Positions 26,581 through 34,835 of a DNA stretch of 64,000 nt are shown here, in pieces. Position 1 is the first letter of the stretch. Each line of letters starts with the position of its first letter. The stretch covers positions 1 through 64,000 of the forward strand of contig NZ_CP141285.1 in the NCBI RefSeq assembly GCF_035319885.1, given 5' to 3'. The notes below the pieces were generated by a model. It was not told the DNA's origin. It made no database searches and was given only the letters and a program-made list of their open reading frames with translations. This DNA comes from Altererythrobacter sp. H2. GTDB taxonomy: Bacteria; Pseudomonadota; Alphaproteobacteria; Sphingomonadales; Sphingomonadaceae. The translations under genes were made by a program, and so were the position numbers.

Positions 26581-28689
26581 ATGACCAAGATTGTTCAGAT
26601 CGAAACCAGTGCCGCCGAGCCGGTGTCGGGCATCGAGATTTTCGTGCCCCTCAACAAGCTCAAGAAGTCGCCGAAGAATGCGCGAAAGGTGCCGCACGGC
26701 GAGGCAGCGATCGAGGCGCTGGCGGCGTCCATCCAGCACAAGGGGATGATCCAGAACCTTGTCGTGGAACCGGAGACGAAGGACGGCGTGCCGACCGGCT
26801 GCTATTTCGTCACCGCTGGCGAGGGCCGGAGGCTGGCGCAGTTGCTGCGCGCCAAGCGCAAGCAGATCAAACGGACGCAGCCCATCCGCTGCTATCTCGA
26901 CACCGAGAACGACGCGGCGGAGATCAGCCTTGACGAGAATGTCACCCGGACGCCGATGCACCCCGCCGACCAGTTCGAGCGGTTCCATGAACTGTCCCGC
27001 GACAAGGGATGGGGTGCGGAGGAAATCGGTGCGCGGTTCGGCGTGTCCCCTGATGTGGTGAAGCGGCGGCTGCGTCTCGGTGCGATCAGCCCGAAGCTGA
27101 TGGATGTGTATCGGCAAGACGGCCTTACGCTCGACCAACTGGCCGCGTTCACCATCACCGACGACCATGCCCGGCAGGAGCAGGTCTTCGAGAACCTGTC
27201 ATGGAACAAGGAGCCGTGGATCATCCGGCGCGATCTTACCGCAAGCAATATCCCGGCGACTGACCGGCGGGCGGTGTTTATCGGGGCGGACGCCTATGTC
27301 GAGGCGGGCGGCACGATCATCCGTGACCTGTTCACCGAGGATGACGGTGGTTTCTTCGAGGATGCAGGCTTGCTCGATACGCTTGTGGTGGAGCGGTTGC
27401 GCGAGATCGCCGGGGAGGTTCTGGCCGAGGGCTGGAAATGGGGCGAGGTCAGCATCGACTTCCCCCACGGTCATGGGATGCGGCGTTATTATCCGCAGCA
27501 TATCGCCCTGTCCGATAAGGACGAGGTGCGGCTGTCGGAGGCAGCGGAAGCCCATGATGCGCTGATCGAAGGCTATGACTCTTATGAGGACATGCCCGAG
27601 GCCGTGGCGGCGAAGGCGCAGGCGTTGAGCGACGAGATCGATGCGCTCTGCGCCAAGCGTTCTGCCTATGATCCTGCGGTGATCGAGCGTGGCGGCGTTT
27701 TCGTTTCGCTCGGCTCCACCGGCGAGGTGAAGATCGAGCGCGGTTATGTCCGTGCCGAGGACGAGCCGCAGCCGGAAGCGGACCCGGAGGACGACAGCGA
27801 CGGCATCCGTGTGGAGGACGGCGGAGCCAACGAACACGACGAGGATGCGGACGAAGAAGTGGAATTGGGGGAGGCCGACGCGGGCAAGCCCATTTCCGAC
27901 AGCCTCATTCGTGACCTCACGGCGCATCGGACGCTCGGCCTTCGTCTGGCCCTTGGCGAGCAGCCCGACATGGCGATGGTCGCGTTGACCCACGCGCTGG
28001 TGCTGGACCTGTTCTATCATGGGTTCGGCAAGTCCTGTCTCACCGTCACCGCCAAGAGCGAAGACCTCACCACCCACGCCGAGGGCATCGCGAACACCGA
28101 GGCGGGCGAGGCGCTGGCGGCGCGGCATGACCAGTGGGGCGAGCAGCTTCCGGGTGAGACGGCGGACCTGTGGTCGTTTCTCGCCGGGCTGGACGCCGAA
28201 AGCCGCACCGCATTGCTGGCGCATTGCGTGTCGCTCACCGTCAATGCGGTGAAGGTGCCGTGGGAACGTCCCGTCACCCGCATCGAGGCGGCGGACGGGC
28301 TGGCGCAGGCCATCGGGCTCGACATGACGGCGACGTGGACCGCGAACACGCGTAGCTATTTCGGGCGCGTCACCAAGGCTCATATCGCGCAGGCGGTGAG
28401 CGAGGCCATCTCCCCGGAGGCAGCGGAGCGCATCCAGCCGTTGAAGAAGGAAGCAATGGCCGACGAGGCGGAGCGGCTTGTCGCCGGAACGGGATGGTTG
28501 CCAACTGTGTTGCAAACCGTCGAGCCGGAAGCCGAAGCGCCGGAGGCCGTGGAGGTGAAGGAGGAGGATTTCGAGACGGACGCGCAGCCGTCCGAAGCGG
28601 AGGCCCCCAATACCGAAGCGCAGGACGGCGGGGATATGGTGGAGCCGTTGGAAGGCGAGCAGTCGCACTATGCGGTAGCCGCTGAATAG
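26581..28689 (+). CDS. ParB/RepB/Spo0J-like nuclease-partition family protein
   Basis: 702 residues. The N-terminal ParB-type domain is clear: VPLNKLKKSPKNARKVPHGE, then IEALAASIQHKGMIQNLVV, the ParB box-like TAGEGRRLAQLLRA, and a helix-turn-helix HPADQFERFHEL ... IGARFGVSPDVVKRRLRLG (about 120-160). The C-terminal half is long, with an acidic stretch (EDEPQPEADPEDDSDG) and an acidic tail. Large ParB-like proteins of this kind are typical of ICE and plasmid early regions. There is no parA in the window, so partition in the usual sense is doubtful. AAGGAG precedes the ATG. Confidence 0.88.
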   Translation: MTKIVQIETSAAEPVSGIEIFVPLNKLKKSPKNARKVPHGEAAIEALAASIQHKGMIQNLVVEPETKDGVPTGCYFVTAGEGRRLAQLLRAKRKQIKRTQPIRCYLDTENDAAEISLDENVTRTPMHPADQFERFHELSRDKGWGAEEIGARFGVSPDVVKRRLRLGAISPKLMDVYRQDGLTLDQLAAFTITDDHARQEQVFENLSWNKEPWIIRRDLTASNIPATDRRAVFIGADAYVEAGGTIIRDLFTEDDGGFFEDAGLLDTLVVERLREIAGEVLAEGWKWGEVSIDFPHGHGMRRYYPQHIALSDKDEVRLSEAAEAHDALIEGYDSYEDMPEAVAAKAQALSDEIDALCAKRSAYDPAVIERGGVFVSLGSTGEVKIERGYVRAEDEPQPEADPEDDSDGIRVEDGGANEHDEDADEEVELGEADAGKPISDSLIRDLTAHRTLGLRLALGEQPDMAMVALTHALVLDLFYHGFGKSCLTVTAKSEDLTTHAEGIANTEAGEALAARHDQWGEQLPGETADLWSFLAGLDAESRTALLAHCVSLTVNAVKVPWERPVTRIEAADGLAQAIGLDMTATWTANTRSYFGRVTKAHIAQAVSEAISPEAAERIQPLKKEAMADEAERLVAGTGWLPTVLQTVEPEAEAPEAVEVKEEDFETDAQPSEAEAPNTEAQDGGDMVEPLEGEQSHYAVAAE

Positions 28690-28750
28690 GTGACGGGCCG
28701 GGGCTGCTATGGCGGTCCCGGCCTTACCTTTGACGAGAGGCCGAAAAATG

Positions 28751-28785
28751 CGGCCGCGCCCTGACCGGGCGCGGCCGTTCTTGTT
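28751..28785 (+). terminator. Terminator after ParB-like gene
   Basis: CGGCCGCGCCC (28751-28761) and GGGCGCGGCCG (28767-28777) form a perfect 11-bp stem with a TGACC loop, followed by TTCTTGTTT. It lies 60 bp past the ParB-like stop and just before the convergent DUF2026 gene. Confidence 0.75.
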
Positions 28786-28805
28786 TCATAGGCGGGGTTG
28801 AATGC

Positions 28806-29435
28806 CTACCAAGCTCCGCGCGCTATTGTGGGGGGTAATGTGAGATGCCGCACGATTCCGTCGTTGCTGCCCATGCTGATCGTCGGCCGCTGCTTCCCGC
28901 GCCGGCTCCCGAACCACGCCTCGGCTATGCCCAACAGGTCGGTATTGATCGGGCGGCTCAGGAAATGGTCGATCAATTCCTCGCTCAGATCGGGATCAGG
29001 AAAGACCATATAGTCGCCCGTAGCCTGTAAATCGTCCAGGCTCTGCTTGTCGTCCTCAAGGCGTTTCTGGAACATCTTGCGCGGGAGCACGACATCGGGT
29101 TGGGCAATGGCGAACGACTCAGCGTAGATCGGCGCCATAAAGTCGATGACATGATCTTTCGTCTGCACCCACATATGGAAGCCATCGTTGCCCCAACTGA
29201 ACTTACCGCCCTCATCCTTGCCATAGAAGATGCACTTGGGAGCATCATCGACACAGAGCGCGAATCCGCCCGCAACCGCCGTGGCGGCAATTCCGTAGTG
29301 CTTATTCAACAGATACGACCCGACGATCGAGAAGAACGTGCAACCACGTTCAACATTCCCCTCATCTTTGATGACGCCATGAATAATCTGATGGACCCGG
29401 TTATATTCGGGCATTGGCAGAACAAATTTGCTCAT
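28806..29435 (-). CDS. DUF2026 family protein
   Basis: 209 residues starting MSKFVLPMPEYNRVHQIIHG. The pattern CTFFSIVGSYLLNKHYGIAA, GNDGFHMWVQ and DHVIDFMAPIY resembles the DUF2026 family, whose Cys/His/Asp arrangement suggests a papain- or transglutaminase-like fold (inference). No function is known. It lies in the ICE cargo region on the opposite strand to the ICE backbone, downstream of a 110-residue gene with which it probably forms an operon (43-bp gap). Confidence 0.7.
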   Translation of the reverse strand: MSKFVLPMPEYNRVHQIIHGVIKDEGNVERGCTFFSIVGSYLLNKHYGIAATAVAGGFALCVDDAPKCIFYGKDEGGKFSWGNDGFHMWVQTKDHVIDFMAPIYAESFAIAQPDVVLPRKMFQKRLEDDKQSLDDLQATGDYMVFPDPDLSEELIDHFLSRPINTDLLGIAEAWFGSRRGKQRPTISMGSNDGIVRHLTLPPTIARGAW

Positions 29436-29478
29436 GGACACTCCGCAGTCACATCGGCCGAGCCTTGATTGCCTTGGA

Positions 29479-29811
29479 TCAACCGAACAAGCCAGGCAGC
29501 AACGGCAGGGGCTCGCCGCGTGCCGCGCGGGCCGCATTACCTGCGGAGGCTACCGTCACCCATTCCACGCGCCAGTCGAGCCGTAGCACATCGGCAGCAC
29601 CGTCGCGCTGAATCTGCGCGATGCCTGCGCCTTCCTCACTGACAACGAAACGGCAAGCGTTGTCGTCGACATAAGCGGCTTCGATCAGCGTGCCGTCCGA
29701 AACGCTGATCCAACAACGGCCAGCAGCCCCTGGTGGCACCGCTAACTCCGCCTCGATGTCCCCCGTCACTTTCAATCTGGCACGGTCTTCGCCGCGGATC
29801 ATCACGCTCAT
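29479..29811 (-). CDS. Hypothetical protein
   Basis: 110 residues beginning MSVMIRGEDRARLKVTGDIE, with a GAGGAA ribosome-binding site just before the ATG. The start and internal spacing suggest an all-beta domain, but no family is recognised. It precedes the DUF2026 gene on the same strand and is probably cotranscribed with it. Confidence 0.55.
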   Translation of the reverse strand: MSVMIRGEDRARLKVTGDIEAELAVPPGAAGRCWISVSDGTLIEAAYVDDNACRFVVSEEGAGIAQIQRDGAADVLRLDWRVEWVTVASAGNAARAARGEPLPLLPGLFG

Positions 29812-30447
29812 ACGCCGTTCCTCACACTGTCGATTCGGAGAGTGGCAATGTGGAACAAATAAGGAACAATATGCAAGGGTATTGCGGCAAGACGCGGCGT
29901 GGATTGCCATCGGTCAGGGCGTAGCGGCCGACGCTCGCCCTATAGGTGCAAGGCGGGTAGGCCGACGAGCGGCTTCAATCCGAGCCTGTTTCCCAGCGCG
30001 TCATCCTCGCTGGTTTCCCGGCAGCGCAGTGCCACCGTCCACAGATGTCGCTATCGGGCGGAAACTGGGGCCAGCGTGGTTTCTCTTCACCTTGTTCCAT
30101 GCTCTCTCTGCATCAGCCAATCAGGGCATGATTACCGGGATCGCCGCACGTGGAAGCGCCCGATTGCCTCACCACATTGTTAGTCCCGAGATCCTCCACG
30201 ACACGACCGCCACACGGCCTCTCGAAAGGCTTGTCTGGCCGAGGTTCGCCCGCCTTCCCGCAACAGCAGCGGGCGGCTTTTTTCCGCCGCCGGGCGAGCC
30301 CGGCTTTGCATCGCGAAGCAAAAAAGCCGCCCGCTGCCGCCAGCCACTGCGTTCTGTCCTTCGGATGCAGGTCGGTCATCCCCCGTCCGGGCGACAGCCA
30401 TCGAGGCCGCAATGGGTGCGGTCCCGAGGCAAGAAAGGACTGACGAC
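29812..30447. other. Intergenic region upstream of DUF736 gene
   Basis: About 636 bp with no credible gene. It must hold the promoter of the divergent 29811 gene and of the DUF736 gene. Its main feature is the perfect 18-bp inverted repeat listed separately. Confidence 0.5.
30266..30337. repeat. Perfect 18-bp inverted repeat, bidirectional terminator-like
   Basis: GCAGCGGGCGGCTTTTTT at 30266-30283 and its exact reverse complement at 30320-30337. The 36 nt between contain two small hairpins (CGGGC-GA-GCCCG and GCTT...GAAGC). On either strand the outer arm ends in a run of T, so the structure could end transcription in both directions. Confidence 0.65.
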
Positions 30448-30747
30448 ATGATCCGCGGCATCTTCACCACCACTGAGAATGGCTACACCGGCGAAATACG
30501 CTCCTTCGGAGTCCGTGAGCAGGTTGAATTGCGCCGGGTTGAAGGCAAGGACAACGACAAGGCGCCTGACTTTCGCATCCATCCAGTCGACGACGATCGC
30601 ATCGACTTCGGCGCTGCATGGGCGAAGACAAGCAAGGAGAACAGGGCTTACGTCTCGTTCAAGCTGACCCTCCTTGGTGGCACGCCGGTCTATCTCAGGC
30701 TGTTCAAGGACGAAACGAGCGGCACTTACGAGCTGGTTTCCGACTGA
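30448..30747 (+). CDS. DUF736 family protein (first copy)
   Basis: 99 residues starting MIRGIFTTTENGYTGEIRSF, ending SGTYELVSD. This is the DUF736 family, small all-beta proteins found almost only on alphaproteobacterial ICEs and plasmids, function unknown. A good AAAGGA site precedes the ATG. A second, diverged member lies at 37078-37410 in the transfer operon; this one stands alone with its own terminator-like stem. Confidence 0.85.
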   Translation: MIRGIFTTTENGYTGEIRSFGVREQVELRRVEGKDNDKAPDFRIHPVDDDRIDFGAAWAKTSKENRAYVSFKLTLLGGTPVYLRLFKDETSGTYELVSD

Positions 30748-30752
30748 TCCTA

Positions 30753-30786
30753 TAGCGCCCCGACCATCCAACGGAGCGGGGCGCTA
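30753..30786. terminator. Stem between convergent DUF736 and AbiGi-like genes
   Basis: TAGCGCCCCG (30753-30762) and CGGGGCGCTA (30777-30786) form a perfect 10-bp stem between two convergent stops. There is no T-tract on either side, so termination strength is uncertain. Confidence 0.55.
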
Positions 30787-30800
30787 CACTCTCGGCCATC

Positions 30801-31454
30801 TCACGGGAACAGGACGCTATTGACCTGCTCTAAGCTCCAATAGGGATCAATGAATGGACATTTATAGCTGGGTCCGAGCTGCTCCTGTTCTGCATCCTCG
30901 AAAAAAGCCTTGGCAGCATCGTGCAGGCCTTCAGGAATAATGAGAAATGCTGGATCGGATTCCTCGAAACTGAGGTCGCCAACGATCCGCCATTCGCGTT
31001 CCCATTCGAAGAAATAAGAGGCGCTGCCGTATAATCCCGGCTGATCGACAAAGGGCGCGATCTTCCAGACAGGACTTTCGGGGTCGCCGACCGATTCTTG
31101 TATCATCGCTCGCAGCGCCAGTGCGTGCGGCGTATCTTGATACGCATACATGATCGGTCCGCCGGCTCGTGCGACGATGAAATCTTTTCGAAATCCGATG
31201 CCATAAGACCCTCGCTTGTCTGCGAGGCGTTTGAGTTGATGAAGCGGCACCTCGCTAAAACACACGCATTTCGGGGATTCGGCGTAATTCTTTCCGCTTC
31301 CGAAGCGATTGCGTGCCTCAACCCTCCTCTCAGAAAGAATAGATATTGAATTGTCATATTCACTCTGATGGGCGGACTTTTTTGTGAAATGAACTACGAA
31401 CGGAGACATATCGTGCCAATCTGGATGTGTTGACCCGACTAATTTCTGCGTCAC
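30801..31454 (-). CDS. AbiGi/DUF2971-like protein, candidate phage-defence cargo
   Basis: 217 residues. Ordered motifs: FVVHFTKK near the N-terminus, KCVCFSEVPLHQLKRLADKR, YGIGFRKDFI, GGPIMYAYQD and EWEREWRIVGDL. These resemble the AbiGi antitoxin family of abortive phage resistance and the related DUF2971 proteins. No partner toxin is next to it, so a working abortive system is not shown. It lies in a cargo position on the strand opposite the ICE backbone. Confidence 0.6.
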   Translation of the reverse strand: MTQKLVGSTHPDWHDMSPFVVHFTKKSAHQSEYDNSISILSERRVEARNRFGSGKNYAESPKCVCFSEVPLHQLKRLADKRGSYGIGFRKDFIVARAGGPIMYAYQDTPHALALRAMIQESVGDPESPVWKIAPFVDQPGLYGSASYFFEWEREWRIVGDLSFEESDPAFLIIPEGLHDAAKAFFEDAEQEQLGPSYKCPFIDPYWSLEQVNSVLFP

Positions 31455-31570
31455 TCTTCGTGCCCCCCTTGGCCTGGCAATCTACGCGACCCTTGTATCT
31501 TGATCCGGCCGACATCGAGAGAATGCAAGTCGCCTAGTAACTCGATCGAATGCGCCGCTCGCGCGGCGCC

Positions 31571-31742
31571 GTGCTTGGGGCTCTGCCCCCGGCGCACTCC
31601 AAGCGGCTTCCGCCCAGCTTCCTCCACGCAGCAGCCGCGTTCCGTGCAGCCGGTTCCCCGCGAAGCCGCGTTCCGTTTGCACCCCCGGTCTCGCCGACGG
31701 GCAGGGTTTCAGCGCGGCGCTTCCGCTGCGCGGAAACCCAAG
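31571..31742 (+). promoter_or_regulatory. Conserved structured leader, copy B (before DUF932 gene)
   Basis: A ~172-nt copy of the leader at 26404-26570. Stem GGGG-CTCTG-CCCC keeps the arms while the loop differs (CGCTG in copy A), and the closing hairpin GGGTTTC...GGAAACCC is kept although its loop is one base shorter. This one-base difference breaks any shared reading frame, which favours an RNA rather than a peptide. It ends 19 nt before the DUF932 ATG. The rest of the gap (31455-31570) holds nothing recognised. Confidence 0.65.
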
Positions 31743-31761
31743 CCCAATGAAAGGAAGACCC

Positions 31762-32607
31762 ATGACCATCCACCACCTTGCTACCCGGTTCGGCCGCAAC
31801 AGTCATCAGATCGGCGGTTATGAGCCGCTCGACAATGAGGCGCTGTATCGCCACGTCCCGTCCATCTTCGCCCGCGAGGCGCACGACAGCCGTTCCGAGC
31901 GGTATGTCTATGTCCCCACCATCGACATCGTTGAGGGGTTGCGCCGGGAAGGATGGTTCCCGTTCTTCGCCGTGCAGTCCGTCCCCCGCGACGGCAGCCG
32001 CCACGGCCACGCCAAGCACATGCTGCGCCTGCGCCGGGATGAGGGTATCGGCAAGCCCGAGGCGGCCGAGGTCATCATCGTGAACAGCCACGATGGCACC
32101 AGCGCATATCAGATGTTCGCCGGTATGCTGCGTTTCGTCTGCACCAACAGCATGATTGCAGGCGAGCGGTTCGAGGAGGTCCGCGTGCCGCACAAGGGCA
32201 ATATCGAGCACGACATTATCGAGGGCGTTTACACCGTGGCCGAGGACTTCCCCCGGCTGATCGACGCCAGCGCGGCAATGAAGGAGGTTCGGTTGTCCGA
32301 GGTTGAGCAGCGCTTGCTTGGCGAGGTCAGCCTTGTCGCCCGCTATGGCGACGATGAAAGCCCGCTCACCCCCGAGCAGATCATCGCGCCGCGCCGCTAC
32401 GAGGATCGGGGCGATAGCCTGTGGACCACGTTCAACGTGATACAGGAGAACGTCATTCGGGGCGGATTGCATGGCCACAAGCACAATGCCGAGGGCCGTA
32501 TCCGCCGCAGCCGTTCGCGCCCGATCAACGGCATCGACCAGAATGTGACGCTCAATCGCGCGCTCTGGACACTGGCCGAGGGGATGCAGCGCCTCAAGAC
32601 GGGTTAA
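31762..32607 (+). CDS. DUF932 family (ICE/plasmid) protein
   Basis: 281 residues starting MTIHHLATRFGRN. Segments FFAVQSVPRDGSRHGHAKHM, FAGMLRFVCTNSMIAGERF and RALWTLAEGMQRLKTG match the DUF932 family (phage/plasmid-like protein, sometimes named after YfdQ/YfjQ-type or LGT proteins), function unknown. The ATG at 31762 follows GAAAGGAAGACCC and is preferred over one 15 bp upstream. It shares its leader with the ParB-like gene. Confidence 0.83.
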   Translation: MTIHHLATRFGRNSHQIGGYEPLDNEALYRHVPSIFAREAHDSRSERYVYVPTIDIVEGLRREGWFPFFAVQSVPRDGSRHGHAKHMLRLRRDEGIGKPEAAEVIIVNSHDGTSAYQMFAGMLRFVCTNSMIAGERFEEVRVPHKGNIEHDIIEGVYTVAEDFPRLIDASAAMKEVRLSEVEQRLLGEVSLVARYGDDESPLTPEQIIAPRRYEDRGDSLWTTFNVIQENVIRGGLHGHKHNAEGRIRRSRSRPINGIDQNVTLNRALWTLAEGMQRLKTG

Positions 32608-32614
32608 CCGTTTC

Positions 32615-32656
32615 AAGCCGCAGGGCTGGACCGTCCGGCCCTGCGGTTTCGCTTTT
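32615..32656 (+). terminator. Terminator after DUF932 gene
   Basis: CCGCAGGGC and GCCCTGCGG form a strong stem (about 32618-32646) followed by TTTCGCTTTT, 10 bp past the DUF932 stop. Confidence 0.7.
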
Positions 32657-32792
32657 ACCGTCCGCATGACGCTGCCGACCCGCTCCCCGGATCGGCGGCG
32701 GCCGCGCTTCCCAATGGTCCGCGCGGCCGCTGAAAGAGGCGCGCTCGCCGGGCGTTCGCCCGGCTCGCGGTGTCTGATGCCACTATGCCAAG

Positions 32793-32809
32793 ACGACTAT
32801 AATAGTCGT
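32793..32809. promoter_or_regulatory. Palindromic operator upstream of XRE gene
   Basis: ACGACTAT-A-ATAGTCGT is a perfect 17-bp dyad in an otherwise GC-rich region, 41 bp upstream of the XRE ATG. Small XRE regulators commonly repress themselves at such sites; that is inference here. Confidence 0.6.
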
Positions 32810-32850
32810 TTTGATGGCGTATAGCGCCGGGCTCGTGAACGTGACCGCGC

Positions 32851-33102
32851 ATGATTACTTCCCGCCAGGTGCGGGCCGCACGCGCGCTTCTCAATTGGAC
32901 CCAGGAGATGCTTGCCGACGAGGCCCTTGTTGCGTTGACCGCGCTGAAACGCCTCGAATCCGAGAATAACCTGCCCGTGCGCGAAGATACGCGCCATCAG
33001 GTGGTCAAGGCGCTGGAGGAGGCGGGCATCGTCTTCCTTGATTCGGAACGCGGCGAAGGCGTTATGTTGGTGCGCGGTGCGGTGGAGAAATCGCGGAAGT
33101 AA
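32851..33102 (+). CDS. XRE-family transcriptional regulator
   Basis: 83 residues that are nearly all one helix-turn-helix: QVRAARALLNWTQEMLAD, then a second helix LKRLESENNLPVREDTRHQV, then the common tail KALEEAGIVFLDSERGEGV. This is the small XRE form found in many alphaproteobacterial ICEs and phages. A palindrome lies just upstream. It probably controls itself and the ICE regulators downstream. Confidence 0.85.
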   Translation: MITSRQVRAARALLNWTQEMLADEALVALTALKRLESENNLPVREDTRHQVVKALEEAGIVFLDSERGEGVMLVRGAVEKSRK

Positions 33103-33241
33103 TGGGCGCCGATGCTCGCCCGGCTATACTCTCCGCGTCATCCGGCCATAGCGTGGATGGCGTGATTACTTCGGTCCATTGTGGTGTATAAGCCATCAAT
33201 CTGCGGGCGCACGGAGCAATAGCTGAAGGCGGAACGAGGCG

Positions 33242-33505
33242 ATGGCGATAGCCGCTTTCGAGGACCGTGCACCCGACGCACCGCACGTCACCGACTATGA
33301 CGAACGCCATGTCCGCACCTACTGGCGGCTGCTTGATGCGGCGGACGAAAACGCCGACTGGCGCGAGGCCGTGCGGATCATTTTCGGGATTGAACCCGAG
33401 GCTGAACCCGAACGCGCCCGCCTTGTGCATGATTCCCATCTCGCGCGCGCCCGATGGATGACTGAGACCGGCTATCGCCATTACATGCGGCCGCCCCAAC
33501 TGTAG
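33242..33505 (+). CDS. ICE-associated DNA-binding domain protein (DUF2285-like)
   Basis: 87 residues: DYDERHVRTYWRLLDAADEN, then WREAVRIIFGIEPEAEPERA, then HDSHLARARWMTETGYRHYM. This short all-helical pattern is typical of proteins encoded next to DUF2285 regulators on rhizobial and sphingomonad ICEs; I assign it to that group with moderate confidence. It lies between the XRE gene and the larger fused regulator. Confidence 0.65.
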   Translation: MAIAAFEDRAPDAPHVTDYDERHVRTYWRLLDAADENADWREAVRIIFGIEPEAEPERARLVHDSHLARARWMTETGYRHYMRPPQL

Positions 33506-33665
33506 GTGCGGGCCGGGGTCACACAGTCGAAAATGCGGAAACCTCGTCAAATCGCTGACTTTAATCCGCTATGCGCCTCTCCGCCCGGCAGGGCTTCTCG
33601 ACGCTCGCACGGCTGAGAACATTCCCTGACGCGCTCCATAGAGAGCCACGCTTGGGAGGATTGCC

Positions 33666-34442
33666 GTGCCGCCTGAGAGGGACTGGCGCGCGCCCCCGGA
33701 CGAAGCCGGGGACGAGGCGCTGCAATATTCCGACATCGCCATCGGCTATCTCAGCCGCAATGCCCGCTATCGCGCTGACTATACCCGCGCGCTCGGCCAC
33801 GTGAAACGCGGCGCGACCACCGCCGACGAGGCGACCGCCGCCCTGGTGAACCGCTGGGGCATCAGCTACCACGCCGCGCCTGGCGCAGCCTTCGACCGCA
33901 AGCTGGCGGTCGCGCGCCCCGACCTGTCACCGGCCAGCATCATCATAGCGCCAGTGCTCGCCGGCCTCGGCGCCAGCCCCCTCGACATGGAGGCGCTGGG
34001 CGACATTCGCGCGCAGATTAGGATGGGCGACTTCCTGCATGTCATCCTCGCCGATCCTGATGGCGACGAACATCTGTGCGTGTGCGGTTCGTGCCGCCGC
34101 CCAATGGCGGTGATGCTGCCGATCGAGCTCGATCCCCTCGCGCGCCTCGCGTCCGCCGAGCGCCTGTGCCGCCGCCTCAGCGGCATGGCGGCCGGCCCAC
34201 CGGCGCTGCGTCCCCCGCCCTTCCGGCGCGAACATCTCCTCACCCTGCTGCAAGTGCTCGACGGCCGCCGCGCCGGCGCCAGCCAGCGCGAGTTGGCCGC
34301 CTCTCTGATCCATCCCAAGGTTCGCCGTTACACTCCCACCAAATGGACGGACAGCGCTGAGCGCAAGTGCATCAGGCGCTGGCTCAAGGAAGCCATCGAA
34401 CTGCGCGATGGTGGCTACATCCGGTTGCTGCGCGGCGGCTGA
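33666..34442 (+). CDS. DUF6499-DUF2285 fused regulator, FseA-like
   Basis: 258 residues starting at a GTG preceded by GGGAGGA. The N-terminal part (LSRNARYRADYTRAL, about 25-45) matches the DUF6499-type segment, and the C-terminal part (LLTLLQVLDGRRAGASQREL through RRWLKEAIELRDGGYIRLLR) matches DUF2285. In ICEMlSym of Mesorhizobium these two halves are separate genes joined by programmed +1 ribosomal frameshifting to make FseA, the excision activator. Here they are one continuous frame, so no frameshift is needed. A role in activating excision or transfer is inferred. Confidence 0.7.
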   Translation: MPPERDWRAPPDEAGDEALQYSDIAIGYLSRNARYRADYTRALGHVKRGATTADEATAALVNRWGISYHAAPGAAFDRKLAVARPDLSPASIIIAPVLAGLGASPLDMEALGDIRAQIRMGDFLHVILADPDGDEHLCVCGSCRRPMAVMLPIELDPLARLASAERLCRRLSGMAAGPPALRPPPFRREHLLTLLQVLDGRRAGASQRELAASLIHPKVRRYTPTKWTDSAERKCIRRWLKEAIELRDGGYIRLLRGG

Positions 34443-34562
34443 GGGGGACATTCCCAACCCAGTCTCCGGCGTCCCCTTCTCCGCATAGGGGGCATTTCGC
34501 CACCATTCCCTTCTGTCCGCCGAACCCCTTTTTCGGGGCCGGCCATCACCAGGAGGATCATC

Positions 34563-34829
34563 ATGGCCGAGCCTGTCGCCGCCACAACGCCACGCTATCT
34601 CAAGACGCCCGACGCGGCGATCCATCTCGGCCTCTCGGCCCGCACGCTGGAAAAGCATCGCTGCTACGGCACCGGCCCGGTGTTCCGCAGGCTCGGCGGC
34701 CGGATCGTCTATGCAATCGACGACCTCGACGCCTGGGCCGCGCTCGGCACCCGCCGTTCGACCTCCGATCCGGGCAGCGGCGTCGTCCATCCCGCCAAGC
34801 GCTTGCCCACCGATTGCGTGCGCCGCTGA
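34563..34829 (+). CDS. AlpA/HTH_17-type DNA-binding protein, candidate excisionase
   Basis: 88 residues with a winged-helix core: YLKTPDAAIHLGLSARTLEK, then FRRLGGRIVYAIDDLDAW. This is the AlpA/MerR-like excisionase fold. CAGGAGG precedes the ATG. In ICEMlSym the excision factor RdfS has a similar size and fold and is activated by FseA, and the FseA-like gene lies directly upstream here. Equally it could regulate repA, which follows 6 nt downstream. Confidence 0.75.
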   Translation: MAEPVAATTPRYLKTPDAAIHLGLSARTLEKHRCYGTGPVFRRLGGRIVYAIDDLDAWAALGTRRSTSDPGSGVVHPAKRLPTDCVRR

Positions 34830-34835
34830 GCACCG

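Noticed and set aside
29899-30183. Plus-strand 94-codon frame in the gap before the DUF736 gene
   Set aside because: No family resemblance, Ser/Arg/Cys-rich filler, no ribosome-binding site.
33242-34442. Programmed frameshift joining the 87-residue gene to the DUF2285 regulator
   Set aside because: The larger gene already contains both FseA halves in one frame and has its own ribosome-binding site, and the two genes are 160 bp apart.
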